Of a stretch of 64,000 bases of DNA, positions 1 to 8,509 are shown piece after piece. Made by a program: the position numbers and the translations under genes. Positions within the stretch are counted from its first letter, which is position 1. Every line of letters starts with the position of its first letter. The DNA comes from an uncultured Acidobacteriia bacterium (lineage in GTDB: Bacteria; Acidobacteriota; Terriglobia; Bryobacterales; Bryobacteraceae), in assembly GCA_903909435.1 (NCBI GenBank), contig CAIVVT010000299.1, positions 36,031 through 100,030 on the forward strand. Direction: 5' to 3'. The notes beneath the pieces are model-generated. The model was given only the letters and a program-made list of their open reading frames with translations, ran no database searches and had not been told where the DNA came from.

Positions 1-68
1 CGCTTGAAATCGAGTTCCAGGACGGTAAGCAGGTGCATCGTAAGGGCGGGATGGCGACAGACATTTAG
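1..68 (+). CDS. 3' end of an unidentified protein
   Basis: Only the last 21 codons of a plus-strand reading frame are in the window; the frame is open from base 3 and stops with TAG at 66-68, ending in GGMATDI. The residues are too few to assign a family. It faces the selenoprotein gene tail to tail. It could be a chance open frame, although nothing contradicts a real C-terminus. Confidence 0.35.
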   Translation, partial: LEIEFQDGKQVHRKGGMATDI

Positions 69-141
69 GATGGCAACGCAAAGTCGCCAAAGCCGGCGGG
101 TGGCCCCTGGCTGGCGAACCGCAAAGTTGCGATGGATGTAG

Positions 142-201
142 ACCACTCCCTGACGGTCGCGGCTCCGTTCCGGATCGGAGCCGCGACCGTCAGGGAGTGG
201 T
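142..201. repeat. Perfect 26-bp inverted repeat (dispersed palindrome family A)
   Basis: Two 26-base arms (142-167 and 176-201) are perfectly complementary around an 8-base loop. The arm carries the core CTGACGGTCGCGGCTC. It lies between two convergent genes, so it would also form a strong hairpin in transcripts from either side. There is no T-tract. A diverged relative of the arm occurs at 37631-37820, which argues for a dispersed repeat and not a simple terminator. Confidence 0.8.
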
Positions 202-277
202 AGCCCGCCGCTTCCCACAGCGGCCTCGCCGCTCCCGGCGCAGGAGCCCCGAGGCCAGCGCCGGATTTCAATGCGCC

Positions 278-1009
278 CTAGAACTCGACGATCAGCGGCT
301 CATCCACCTCCCGCTTCAGCAATCCCAGAGCGGCGAGAATGATGCGCGTTTGCAGTGCTGCATCCGACGGCGCACCGAGCGGGTAGCCGAACGCGCGATC
401 CACGAACAGCGCTCGCGGCGGGCGTACTTTCTCCGTCAATTCCTTACAAACCGTCACGGAAACGGTGGGGATTCCCGACCGCTCGATCACGCTCTGGATC
501 AGTCCCACGGACTGATGGCACAGCGGTCAAACCGGCGTCAGCAGCACGGCATCAACGCGATCGTCGTGCAGCTTCGCCGCGACCTCGGGAGCCGTCTGCT
601 CGACCAGCCTGCCCGGAGCGGAGATCGAGCCCATGAAGCTGAAGTGGCGCGGTGCAGGCTCCCCAATCGCATGTCGGGCCGCAAGCTCGCGCAGACGGTC
701 GAGCGGCAGCGCCAGGTTCGCGTCGGCATCCACGCCGCTGTGGTCGAAGGCGTCGCTCTTGTGGGCTGCCAGCAGCGACGCCAGATCGACCTCCAAGCTC
801 AGCTCGCGATAACTCCAGTCGCCTCCTTTCACCGACGCGTCGAAAGCGGGTTGATCGGGCCGGTGCAGCGCAGCCGTGGTCACAATGGCGATGCGTGCCT
901 GGGGGAGTGGGCTGGTGAGCACGCTGCCGGGCCGCCAGTCGAACTGGCGATAGCGGTACGCCGCCATGTAGAGGCGGTAGGCGAGCTTAAGGTCGGAGAG
1001 ATGAGCCAT
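278..1009 (-). CDS. Selenoprotein B family reductase-like protein with in-frame UGA (Sec161)
   Basis: A 243-residue protein interrupted by a TGA at 529-527 on the minus strand. Both sides of the TGA stay in one frame and read continuously as TPV-U-PLCHQSVGLIQ. The U-x-x-C redox motif (Sec161, Cys164) and the flanking sequence match the short proteins related to the glycine/sarcosine/betaine reductase selenoprotein B family, where this position is Cys or Sec. A perfect hairpin begins 10 bases after the UGA. The start at MAHLSDLKLAYRLY was chosen because this is the usual N-terminus of the family; a longer frame reaches 1111. A dithiol/selenol redox role is inferred; the substrate is unknown. 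Recoding is supported by a Sec-containing SelD 3 kb away, so I do not regard this as a pseudogene. Confidence 0.8.
498..529 (-). promoter_or_regulatory. Bacterial SECIS-like hairpin of the selenoprotein gene
   Basis: Directly after the UGA (529-527) come 10 bases and then an 8-bp perfect stem ATCAGTCC/GGACTGAT (516-509 with 505-498) closed by a GUG loop. The distance from the UGA to the apical loop, about 18 bases, and the loop G/U fit bacterial SECIS elements that bind SelB. The element lies inside the coding sequence, as bacterial SECIS elements do. Confidence 0.7.
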
Positions 1010-1029
1010 GCTGGTCGCAACCGTTGTGG

Positions 1030-1063
1030 GCAGGCTTGCGCCTGCGCGGGACTTCAGTCCCGC
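1030..1063. repeat. Back-to-back double hairpin
   Basis: Two adjacent perfect stems: GCAGGC/GCCTGC (1030-1035, 1040-1045) followed immediately by GCGGGACT/AGTCCCGC (1046-1053, 1056-1063). It sits just upstream of the selenoprotein start on the minus strand. The tandem-hairpin design resembles the repeats near 26, 45.7, 48.7 and 51.8 kb, though the sequence differs. Confidence 0.6.
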
Positions 1064-1133
1064 CTGAAGCTGGTCGTCCAAAGTCAGGCCGCAGTCTGCA
1101 GTATGACCCACGCGAACGGCGCTGTCATGCCAC

Positions 1134-1607
1134 CTAGCGCGGCTCGATTTTCAGGGTCTTGAAGATGGCGAGAACGACGACGGCAAAGACGGCTGCGGCC
1201 AGCGACCAGCCCGGCAACTGGAGGTCTTCCCGAGCGATGCCGGGTAGGATGGCGACGGCCGCAAACACCGCTCCCAGCACCCAGTTCATCCAGCCGAGCC
1301 GGTTCAGACGCCGGATGCGTCTGCCGTCGGATTCGGGCGCAGCCTCGGACCTGACGGACGAGAGAATCAGGATCTCCGCCAGAATCGCGAAGGTCAGCAC
1401 GCACCATCCGGCTACCGGACCAAATAGTGCTTCCTGCACATTCTTGGGAGTCCACAATTCCGCATGGCCGCTGGCGGACCATCGAATCGGGAAGCGCTCG
1501 GGCAACTCGTCGTAGAACCGGTAGACGTACAGCAAGGCGAGTCCAGGCAGGCCAAACGGCCCGGCCCAAAATACGGCGGCGCGAAGATGTTGCCAGATAC
1601 GACGCAT
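1134..1607 (-). CDS. DUF1648-type small membrane protein
   Basis: A 157-residue integral membrane protein with about four hydrophobic segments. Near residues 35-52 it has the segment LPERFPIRWSASGHAELW, which is the hallmark of DUF1648 (proteins with P-x-H/R-W-x-x-x-G-x). DUF1648 proteins are often linked to SdpI-like immunity or to GntR-regulated transport, but there is no toxin or regulator next to this one, so no function is assigned. It is a single gene on its strand, ending about 125 bases before the selenoprotein start. Confidence 0.8.
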   Translation of the reverse strand: MRRIWQHLRAAVFWAGPFGLPGLALLYVYRFYDELPERFPIRWSASGHAELWTPKNVQEALFGPVAGWCVLTFAILAEILILSSVRSEAAPESDGRRIRRLNRLGWMNWVLGAVFAAVAILPGIAREDLQLPGWSLAAAVFAVVVLAIFKTLKIEPR

Positions 1608-1683
1608 GGCCCGACTGCCCTAATGTACAACGCCCACGGCTTGCGCGGGTAAACGGGAACCGGTAGCCGGCCGCGCCCCCGTA

Positions 1684-1851
1684 ATGCGGTTCAGCGGTTG
1701 GCCCGCCATCGAGTCGGCGGTGAGTGCACACACCGTCAATGGGCTGTTGAGCGGCGATGGGCAGGGCGCGCAAAGCACCGGGTTCGCCTCGGGTTGGGGC
1801 GGCATTGCCCTGCTCGTTTTGGCGATTATCGTGGTGCGAGGCGCGGCTTAA
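1684..1851 (+). CDS. Possible 55-residue peptide with C-terminal membrane segment
   Basis: An open frame that starts at ATG 1684 (open upstream to 1624) and ends with TAA at 1849-1851. The last 20 residues form a hydrophobic stretch, GGIALLVLAIIVV, followed by RGAA. The rest is Ser/Gly/Ala-rich and low in complexity. There is no clear ribosome binding site. It may be a real tail-anchored peptide, the remnant of a longer gene or a chance frame. Confidence 0.2.
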   Translation: MRFSGWPAIESAVSAHTVNGLLSGDGQGAQSTGFASGWGGIALLVLAIIVVRGAA

Positions 1852-1870
1852 CGACCTTACGCCAAAGAAC

Positions 1871-1955
1871 AAAACCGTAAGATCTTACGGATTTCTTAAA
1901 TAACCTACTTAGAATCAATAACTTGAAAACAAGAACCGTAAGAAGTTACGGTTTT
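1871..1955. repeat. Two-palindrome ACCGTAA repeat (family B, copy 1)
   Basis: A perfect 16-base palindrome CCGTAAGATCTTACGG (1875-1890) is followed, after an AT-rich spacer containing AGAATCAATAACTT, by AACCGTAA-GAAG-TTACGGTT (1934-1953). The same two-palindrome layout with a similar spacer recurs at 25565-25640. The element is markedly AT-rich against its surroundings. Confidence 0.75.
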
Positions 1956-2025
1956 GGGTTTTGGGGCGATTGGCAAGTTACCGGTATCGCGGTTTCACAG
2001 CCGCTGAACGCAGCACCGCGTAATA

Positions 2026-2574
2026 TTGCAGATGAGGCATGGATCTCAGCTTAAGGTGCACTTCAAGAAGACTCTGGTTCTGATCATCCTCGGATTCCTC
2101 ATCGGCTTCGCAAGCCTCTTGGCTTCTGTTGTACTCATAGCCAATCCTTTGCGGCGTCTTGGCGTACCTCCTGAGACTTGGTTCGGCTCTGATTACATCG
2201 ACCCACGTTGCGCGGTCTTGTCGGGAGGACTGGAGTTACTCTTCCTTGGACTCTTCGCCTTCGCCTTGGCTGCTGGATTGAACCGTCGTTTTGGTTTCGC
2301 CGGACGACTGAGTGCATTTTGGCTCTGCAATCCGGTTTCTTTCGCGTTTGGGTTGCTCGTTGCGCGTCAGTTAGTCCTCAACGGGGTAGCGCCCGAATTC
2401 ACAGCGCCGGTCTCGTTCTTGCTTTTCATCGGTTGGCCAATAGCATGGCACATGGCTTTGATGGGCTTTCGCAAAACATCAAGCGCGACGGCGCTTGCGT
2501 GGGCTACTGGCTACGTCGTGATCGTTATAGTCGTGGGCCTAATTCGCGTTCGCGCCAGATACCAACTGCCCTGA
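2026..2574 (+). CDS. Hypothetical five-helix membrane protein
   Basis: A 182-residue protein with five predicted transmembrane segments (roughly residues 15-40, 65-85, 95-115, 125-147 and 155-175). No motif identifies a family. GC content looks lower than in the surrounding genes and codon choice is more mixed, as in the TonB-domain gene that follows on the other strand, so the two may belong to one acquired segment. The start is the first ATG of the frame; MRHGSQLK two codons later is equally possible. Confidence 0.65.
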   Translation: MQMRHGSQLKVHFKKTLVLIILGFLIGFASLLASVVLIANPLRRLGVPPETWFGSDYIDPRCAVLSGGLELLFLGLFAFALAAGLNRRFGFAGRLSAFWLCNPVSFAFGLLVARQLVLNGVAPEFTAPVSFLLFIGWPIAWHMALMGFRKTSSATALAWATGYVVIVIVVGLIRVRARYQLP

Positions 2575-2717
2575 GGCCATCACGGACGTTAAGTGCGCTT
2601 CCCGTCCATTGGCAGGACTGTCGGTGGCGGATACCTCACCCGCAGGGTCACTTACCGAGATGGCGGTTTTCACTATAGCCTGGGTTTTCTAGTCAAGAAC
2701 TCGGATTGGGGCGTCCT

Positions 2718-3722
2718 CTACTGACCCGTACAATTCGTTTTGAACTCGATCTCGCCGTGGAGAGGCTGCCCAACACTCGCGAGCGGAAATCTCCACGTTG
2801 CAAGTTCGTCGCGCACGGCAGCTCGCAGGAGTGGATGACCTTCTACAATCCGGATATTGCTCGCTTCTCCCTGTGCGCCAATGTCGAGTGTGAATGCGAC
2901 TTTGCCCGAAATCCGGGCGGCCCATGCTAGGGGTGGATACTTGAGAAGTGGCGGCGAGATGGGGCTAATGGGCAAAATCGAAATAAGCCGGACACTCGGG
3001 CTTGTTGGACGGATTTTCGCCGCAGCGTACAGCTGCGAGACCTTGTGCGGCGCTCCTTGAAACAGCTCATCGAAGTCTCCACGACTCAGCGCAAGCGCGT
3101 AGTCTGGCTGGATCGTATCTGGAGGGGAACCTCCAGGAGTATCCAGCGCGAACATGGGCTTGTCTAACACACCAGGACCGATGCCTTTATCAAGTCGGCT
3201 CAGCAGAGACATCGTTCGCGATGTGTACTCCGGTGTGTTGGGGCGTTGATCGAACATGTCGCGGTCGAGGATGTCAGAATGAATGAGCCGACGATTCCCA
3301 CCGCACTGAACGGCCATTGTCACAGCGGCCCCGCTAAAGACCAAACACCGCTTACAGCGTTTCAGTTCCTTACGAAGTGCCTTTTCAGGAATCATGCACG
3401 GGTTCCGGCCCCCGAGTAATTCCTCTATAGGCTCGCTGAGGATTGTACTCGCCAATTCCACAGTCGCAGGTTGGGTGCAGGGGTCGCCCGGTGGAGTGAC
3501 GAGGAGGCGTTCGACCAAGGTCCGCTGTTCCACTGACCTAACCAAGAGAACCTCGTAAAAATCAAACGGAGGTCCGACATCGAAGAAGGTGTGGCGGCCG
3601 AGTACGAACTCACTTGGGATAGGTGGGTCAACTTTGTCCCGCTGGGGTCCCGACTCGGCTCTCCCGATCTGGCCCGCTGCCATTGCGGTCAACATCAACA
3701 GGCCCGTTGCACCGAATTTCAC
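2718..3722 (-). CDS. Secreted protein with C-terminal TonB domain
   Basis: A 334-residue protein with an N-terminal signal peptide (MKFGATGLLMLTAMAAG) and a C-terminal TonB-like domain from about residue 240: PPLAWAARISGKVAFTLDIGAQG, then VEGHPLLRAAVRDELATWRF, the usual pattern of the TonB C-terminal fold. There is no N-terminal transmembrane anchor with a long Pro-rich linker, so it is not a classical energy-transducing TonB. The central part contains several Cys residues (CxxC near KRCKRC) and is not recognised. Such periplasmic TonB-domain proteins are numerous in Acidobacteriota; no partner receptor is nearby. Confidence 0.75.
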   Translation of the reverse strand: MKFGATGLLMLTAMAAGQIGRAESGPQRDKVDPPIPSEFVLGRHTFFDVGPPFDFYEVLLVRSVEQRTLVERLLVTPPGDPCTQPATVELASTILSEPIEELLGGRNPCMIPEKALRKELKRCKRCLVFSGAAVTMAVQCGGNRRLIHSDILDRDMFDQRPNTPEYTSRTMSLLSRLDKGIGPGVLDKPMFALDTPGGSPPDTIQPDYALALSRGDFDELFQGAPHKVSQLYAAAKIRPTSPSVRLISILPISPISPPLLKYPPLAWAARISGKVAFTLDIGAQGEASNIRIVEGHPLLRAAVRDELATWRFPLASVGQPLHGEIEFKTNCTGQ

Positions 3723-3920
3723 GTTCCAAGCCTATCACCGCTCGACGCCAGCGCCGCTGACATGGCTGTTAAGTGCGCTTATCGTACAGTGTCCCGATCG
3801 CCTCAACATTGGGCACCCATAGGGGTGAATTGCGGTAAGGCTATCATGGTGCCCGCCCACCTTTGAGCGCCCTGGGAAGCAGCCAATGCGGGACCGGTCC
3901 GCGCCAGACCCTAGAATGAA

Positions 3921-4934
3921 ATGGAGATGTCGCTGAAGAAGTTGACAGCGCACGTCAAAGCCGCCGGTTGAGCGTCCAAGCTGAGTCCGGCCATCCTGGA
4001 CTCTGTGCTGCCGCGCGTGCCGCGGCTGAAAGACGCTAACGTGCTGGTGGGCTTCGACACCAATGACGATGCGGGCGTGTACCGCATAAGCCCGGAGTGT
4101 GCCCTGGTGCAGACAACGGACTTTTTCACGCCGATCGTGGACGATCCCTATACGTTTGGCGCGATTGCAGCCGCCAACGCGCTCAGCGACGTGTATGCGA
4201 TGGGAGGACGGCCGATCACCGCGCTCTCGATCCTGTGCTACCCCGGCAAGGGCGATCTCGACGATCTGGAGGAGATCCTGCGGGGCGGCGCGGAGAAGAT
4301 GATCGAGGCCGGATGCGCCGTGCTGGGCGGGCACAGCGTGAACGACGACGAGATCAAGTTCGGCTACGCGGTGACGGGGCTGATTCATCCGGGCCGCATT
4401 CTGGCGAACGCCGGTGCGCGGGCCGGTGACGCGCTGGTGTTCACCAAGCTGATCGGGACGGGCGTGATCGCGACGGCGCTGAAGCGCGGCATCGCCCGGG
4501 ACGAGCACGTGCAAGGCGCCATCCTGTCTATGCTCACGCTGAACCGGAGCGCCTGCGAGGCCATGCTGGCGGCCGGTGCGCACGGCTGCACCGACGTGAC
4601 GGGTTTCGGCCTGCTCGGCCATGCGCGGGAGTTGGCGCTGGCCAGCCAGGTCACGCTCGAAATCGACTCGGCTGCGATTGAGTTCCTGCCGGGAGCGGTG
4701 GAATATGCCCGGCAGGGCGCGCTGCCCGGCGGGCTGAATAACAATCGCGCTTTCGCCGAGTGCGCGGTGGCGGTCGGAGACGGGATCGACCCCGTGGCGC
4801 TCGCACTGCTGTACGACCCGCAGACCTCGGGCGGACTGCTGATCTCCGTGCCGCCAGAGTCCGCCGCGCTGATTCCGGGCCGCGTGATCGGGCGGGTCGT
4901 CGAACGGGCTGAAAAGCCGGTTGTGGTCCAATGA
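3921..4934 (+). CDS. selD: Selenide, water dikinase; selenoprotein (Sec17)
   Basis: A 337-residue SelD that makes selenophosphate from selenide and ATP, the selenium donor for Sec-tRNA and selenouridine. Codon 17 is TGA (3969-3971) in the context AAG-U-ASKLSP, where E. coli SelD has Cys17, and the essential Lys three residues later (K20) is present. The frame is open on both sides, and ATG 3921 puts Sec exactly at position 17. Downstream are GFDTNDDAGVY, the TTDFFTPIVDDP metal/ATP region, the GGHSVND motif and the C-terminal PQTSGGLL. A hairpin follows the UGA. A truncated frame from 4005 would lack the catalytic residue. The gene is 16 bases upstream of pyrF, so the two are probably co-transcribed. 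Confidence 0.95.
3969..4003 (+). promoter_or_regulatory. Bacterial SECIS-like hairpin of selD
   Basis: Eleven bases after the in-frame UGA (3969-3971) is a perfect stem GAGTCC/GGACTC (3983-3988 and 3998-4003) enclosing a 9-base loop that begins GG. Position and size fit a bacterial SECIS, which recruits SelB and Sec-tRNA to decode the UGA. Confidence 0.65.
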
Positions 4935-4950
4935 ACAAGAGGTTTGACCC

Positions 4951-5631
4951 ATGAATCCGCTCATCGTCGCGCTGGATCTTGAAGACGCCGAGGCAGCCCT
5001 GCGGCTGGTGGATCGCATCGGCGAAGCCGTCGGGTTCTACAAGGTCGGGCTGGAACTTTTCACCGCCGAGGGGCCGTCCGTGGTGCGGGAGTTGACGGCG
5101 CGCGGCAAGCGCGTGTTCGTCGATCTGAAGATGTACGACATCGCGGCGACCGTCGAACGCGCCGCCGCCCGGGTGGCCGCGCTCGGCGCGAGTTTCCTGA
5201 CGGTCCACTCCAGCCCGCAGGTGATTCGCGCGGCTGTCCGGGGACGAGGCGAGTCGGGGCTAAAGATCCTCGCGGTCACGGTGCTGACCAGCTTCGACGA
5301 CGGGGACGTGGCGGATCTGGGCTACACGGGCCGGACCGCGGCCAGCCTGGTAGAGCACTTCGTCAACAAGGGCGTGGAGGCGGGAGCGGACGGGTTCATC
5401 AGTTCCCCGCTGGAAGTGGCTCGCGTGCGGGCGCTGGCCGGGCCGGGCAAGCTCCTGGTGACGCCGGGAGTGCGCTCCGCCGGCGCGGCGAAGGGCGACC
5501 AGAAGCGCGTCGCCACTCCGGCCGAAGCCGTGGCGGCGGGGGCCGACTACCTGGTGATTGGCCGCGAGATCACGCGCGCCGAAGACCCGGGCGAGGCCGC
5601 GCAACACATTCTTACGTCGCTCGAAGTGTGA
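4951..5631 (+). CDS. pyrF: Orotidine 5'-phosphate decarboxylase
   Basis: A 226-residue enzyme for the last step of UMP synthesis (OMP to UMP plus CO2). It has the N-terminal MNPLIVALDLE strand, the catalytic D-x-K-x-x-D motif in VFVDLKMYDI (about residues 50-59), and the phosphate-binding end TPGVRSAG...DYLVIGREITRA. Length is normal for the short bacterial class. AGAGG lies about 9 bases upstream of the ATG. A hairpin GGTCCG/CGGACC (5634-5650) follows the stop but has no T-run. Confidence 0.95.
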   Translation: MNPLIVALDLEDAEAALRLVDRIGEAVGFYKVGLELFTAEGPSVVRELTARGKRVFVDLKMYDIAATVERAAARVAALGASFLTVHSSPQVIRAAVRGRGESGLKILAVTVLTSFDDGDVADLGYTGRTAASLVEHFVNKGVEAGADGFISSPLEVARVRALAGPGKLLVTPGVRSAGAAKGDQKRVATPAEAVAAGADYLVIGREITRAEDPGEAAQHILTSLEV

Positions 5632-5700
5632 CCGGTCCGGGGCGCGGACCCGCGCAGGTCAGCTTCCGGCTATCGCAGGGCGCTTCCAGGTGGAGGGAAA

Positions 5701-6705
5701 TTGACGGGCAAGCGAATTCTGGTGACAGGCGGGGCGGGGTTCCTGGGGAGCCACCTGTGCGCCCACCTGCTCCGGACCGGCTGCGAAGTGGTTTGCCTCG
5801 ACAATTTCTCGACTGGCTGCGAGCAGAATCTGGCACGCCTGAAGAGCGACAGGAAGTTCGAGATTGTCAGGCACGACGTCATCGACCCAATCCGGATCCA
5901 GGCCGATCAAATCTACAACCTGGCCTGCCCGGCCTCGCCGGTGCATTACCAACTCAATCCGATCGCAACGATCGAGGCGAATGTCCTGGGTGCGAGGAAC
6001 ATGCTCCGGCTGGCCGCGCTCACGGGCGCGCGCGTCCTGCAGGCATCCACATCGGAAGTGTACGGCGATCCGCAGATGCACCCGCAGGTCGAGTCCTACT
6101 GGGGCCACGTGAACCCGATCGGTCCGCGCAGCTGCTACGACGAGGGGAAACGCCTGGCCGAGACGCTGATGATGGACTACCACCGCCAGCAGGGGGTCGC
6201 AGTCCGCATTGTCCGGATCTTCAATACCTACGGGCCCGGGATGGCGGTGGACGACGGGCGCGTGGTCAGCAACCTGATTCTGCAGGCGTTGCGAAATGAA
6301 CCGCTGACCCTCTTCGGAGCAGGCTCCCAGACGCGTTCTTTCTGCTACGTTACCGATCTGATCGAAGGCGTATGGAAACTGATGAATGCGGAGGGAATCG
6401 ACGGACCTGTGAATCTCGGGAATCCGCACGAGGTGACGATTCGCGAACTGGCCGAGACCATCATCTCGCTCTGCGGCTCGCGGTCCGCGATCGTGCACCG
6501 TCCTCTGCCCCACGACGATCCCGCCCGGCGCAGACCCGATATCACGCTCGCGATGGAGCAGCTGAATTGGAGGCCGGCCGTGTCACTGACCGAAGGCCTG
6601 TTGAAGACGATCAGCTACTTCGACAACCTGCTTTCGTCGCAGCCGATGGGCGAGCATTCGCTGGCGGCTCAGGGAATTCCGGAACCGCTGGCCCGGGCGG
6701 ATTGA
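5701..6705 (+). CDS. NAD-dependent UDP-glucuronate decarboxylase (UDP-xylose synthase) family
   Basis: A 334-residue short-chain dehydrogenase/epimerase. The Rossmann motif GGAGFLGSH is near residue 10; it also has the family signatures [19 protein letters not shown], the catalytic Y-x-x-x-K in [11 protein letters not shown], and [16 protein letters not shown] text ([12 protein letters not shown]). These match bacterial UXS enzymes that convert UDP-glucuronate to UDP-xylose, feeding envelope polysaccharide. The start is TTG 5701 with GGAGG at 5692-5696. The tail after residue 310 is unrelated to the catalytic fold. It converges on the aminotransferase gene with only 19 bases between stops. 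Confidence 0.88.
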   Translation: MTGKRILVTGGAGFLGSHLCAHLLRTGCEVVCLDNFSTGCEQNLARLKSDRKFEIVRHDVIDPIRIQADQIYNLACPASPVHYQLNPIATIEANVLGARNMLRLAALTGARVLQASTSEVYGDPQMHPQVESYWGHVNPIGPRSCYDEGKRLAETLMMDYHRQQGVAVRIVRIFNTYGPGMAVDDGRVVSNLILQALRNEPLTLFGAGSQTRSFCYVTDLIEGVWKLMNAEGIDGPVNLGNPHEVTIRELAETIISLCGSRSAIVHRPLPHDDPARRRPDITLAMEQLNWRPAVSLTEGLLKTISYFDNLLSSQPMGEHSLAAQGIPEPLARAD

Positions 6706-6724
6706 AACGCGACGCGATCGCGCG

Positions 6725-8065
6725 TCAGGCTTTCAGGATGGCTGCGGCGTGAGCCTGGATCTTGCGGATTGCCACAGCGATCTGCTCCATGTCGCCGCGC
6801 GATCCGAGCAGCATGTTCTGGGTGAACCAGACGGCCTGGCTGCAGAGCTTGTCGTTTTGCGGACACTGGTTTTCCTCGTGCCACTGTTTGAGGCGCGCCG
6901 CGGGGTACAGCCGCTGGTAGGTACGGGAATCGATCGCCCGCGTGAGAAACTCCTGCGTGTTGAGCGGCGAGTAACCGCTGGAGGCAGGCACGCCTTCAGC
7001 GTTGAGCGCCTGCAGGAATTTCTCGCGCGGCAGCCCGGCGAAGGCCGCAGGATCGTAGCGCAGCATGTACAGGTGATAGGCGTTGTTGGTGGCGCCGGCG
7101 TACTCGCGCGCGGGTGCGATACCCGGGATCTCTCGCAACATCGACGTCAGGTAGCGGCCGTTTTCGCTGCGCGTTCGGGTCTGCCCCTTGAGGCGCGTCA
7201 TCTGCGCCAGCAGCAGTGCGCCCTGGAACTCGGTGAGCCGGAAGTTCGCGCCCGTGCTGGAGTAGCCGAAGCTGCCAGCGGCCTTTCTGAGCCCGGTCCC
7301 GTTGTTGTGAAAGGCGTAAGCGCGCTCGTGCAGGTCTTCGTCGTTGAACAGCACCGCCCCGCCCTCGCCGGAGTTCAGGTTCTTGCTGGCCTGGAAGCTA
7401 AAGCAGCCAGTCGATCCATAGGTCCCCACCTTGCGGCCCTTCCACTCCGCGAGGTGGGCCTGGCAGGCGTCCTCAATGATCCGTATCCCGTGCCGGGCAG
7501 CGACGGCCCCGATGGCGTCAAGATCGCAGACGTTTCCGCCCAGGTGAACCGGCACGATCGCGCGCGTTGCAGGCGTGACCGCTGCTTCCAGCTTGGCGGC
7601 GTCCATCTGGAAAGTCTCCGCGTCGGTGTCCACGAAGACCGGTAGCGCGTAGGAGCGCAGCACTGCATTGACCGTGGCGATGAAGGTGTACGGCGGAACG
7701 ATCACCTCGTCGCCAGGCTCCACGCCGAGCGCGTTCAGCGAGACAATCAATGCCGCGGTGCCGTTGCAGGTGGCGAGCACCTGCCCCGCGCCAGTCAACT
7801 CGGCGAAGGCGGCCTCGAATTTCCTGACGACCTGTCCTTCACTGCGATACCAGTGGCCGCTGCGGAGCACTTCCAGGAGCGCTCGCTCTTCGGTCAAGTC
7901 GAACTTGGGCCAGGAGTCGAACGAACCACGCTTCGCCCTGGGGCCGCCCAGCAGTGCGGGCAGTTCGCTCGCGGGCGAGGCCAGGGCGCTCGCCGCGGAA
8001 TGCAGCGCGAGCCCGGCAGACGGCGCGGCGGCCAGGAAGTTACGGCGAGTCAAATAACCAAACAT
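6725..8065 (-). CDS. DegT/DnrJ/EryC1/StrS family PLP aminotransferase with a Tat-like signal
   Basis: A 446-residue sugar-aminotransferase-fold protein. The start at ATG 8065 has AAGAGGAG six bases upstream. The N-terminus is [22 protein letters not shown], a twin-arginine-type export signal, which is unusual for a fold that otherwise acts on nucleotide sugars in the cytoplasm. The PLP Schiff-base lysine is K228 in [13 protein letters not shown]; the upstream [12 protein letters not shown] and [13 protein letters not shown] segments fit the family. The substrate is unknown. Exported homologues are known from Planctomycetes and Acidobacteriota genomes. It faces the UXS gene tail to tail, which is not evidence for a shared pathway. 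Confidence 0.88.
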   Translation of the reverse strand: MFGYLTRRNFLAAAPSAGLALHSAASALASPASELPALLGGPRAKRGSFDSWPKFDLTEERALLEVLRSGHWYRSEGQVVRKFEAAFAELTGAGQVLATCNGTAALIVSLNALGVEPGDEVIVPPYTFIATVNAVLRSYALPVFVDTDAETFQMDAAKLEAAVTPATRAIVPVHLGGNVCDLDAIGAVAARHGIRIIEDACQAHLAEWKGRKVGTYGSTGCFSFQASKNLNSGEGGAVLFNDEDLHERAYAFHNNGTGLRKAAGSFGYSSTGANFRLTEFQGALLLAQMTRLKGQTRTRSENGRYLTSMLREIPGIAPAREYAGATNNAYHLYMLRYDPAAFAGLPREKFLQALNAEGVPASSGYSPLNTQEFLTRAIDSRTYQRLYPAARLKQWHEENQCPQNDKLCSQAVWFTQNMLLGSRGDMEQIAVAIRKIQAHAAAILKA

Positions 8066-8509
8066 GGGCGCTCCTCTTGTTGATTGGCCAGTCGAGAGCA
8101 TGTACCGCGAATTCTGACAGCTGGTCAGCAGGTCGCTCCCGGAACCGATGCTCCCTCAACCGGGCGAATTCGAACTGGATCTCTTGCCTGCAGGAAATTC
8201 GCGACGGGTTCAGTGGGGCGTCTCCGATCAGGTTCTCAACAGCGCAGCCGCACTGACTCCCCATTGCAAAACTCGTCTGTTCCGCTCGCGGAAAACTCCG
8301 ACCATTATTACGCCAATCACGCGCCCTCAGTGCGGCCGTCGTTTCCCGAGCCCGCATGGCACTCTGGCGGTCGCTTGTCCCGATGCCCCAGCCTTCCCAG
8401 ATTGATGAACTGGCGTGAACGAGTTAAACGGGTTCACTCGGGCGGCAATGCGGCAGGCCACTTTCGGTTTACTGGGTGGGCGCAAATTGCCGCTAGAATC
8501 GACTTGTCT
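8066..8509. other. Divergent intergenic region, no gene recognised
   Basis: About 440 bases between the aminotransferase and ceramidase-like starts. I see no convincing coding frame; frames open on either strand have no family likeness. A short GTGAAC/GTTCAC inverted repeat lies near 8416-8440. It should hold both promoters. Confidence 0.6.

Noticed and set aside
278..1009. Pseudogene or frameshift explanation for the TGA
   Set aside because: The frame is continuous across the stop, the codon is TGA at a family Cys/Sec site, and a SECIS-like hairpin follows; a second case occurs in selD.
197..1162. Long plus-strand frame across the selenoprotein gene
   Set aside because: It is Arg/Gln/His-rich with no family likeness and antisense to a gene with clear family sequence on both sides of the UGA; typical of high-GC antisense frames.
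2588..3780. 13-base direct repeat as target-site duplication of a transposon
   Set aside because: The copies are 1.2 kb apart, but there is no transposase and no terminal inverted repeats; reported only as a supporting note.
3735..5018. Minus-strand frame of over 400 codons over selD
   Set aside because: Arg/His-rich, no domain, fully antisense to selD and pyrF.
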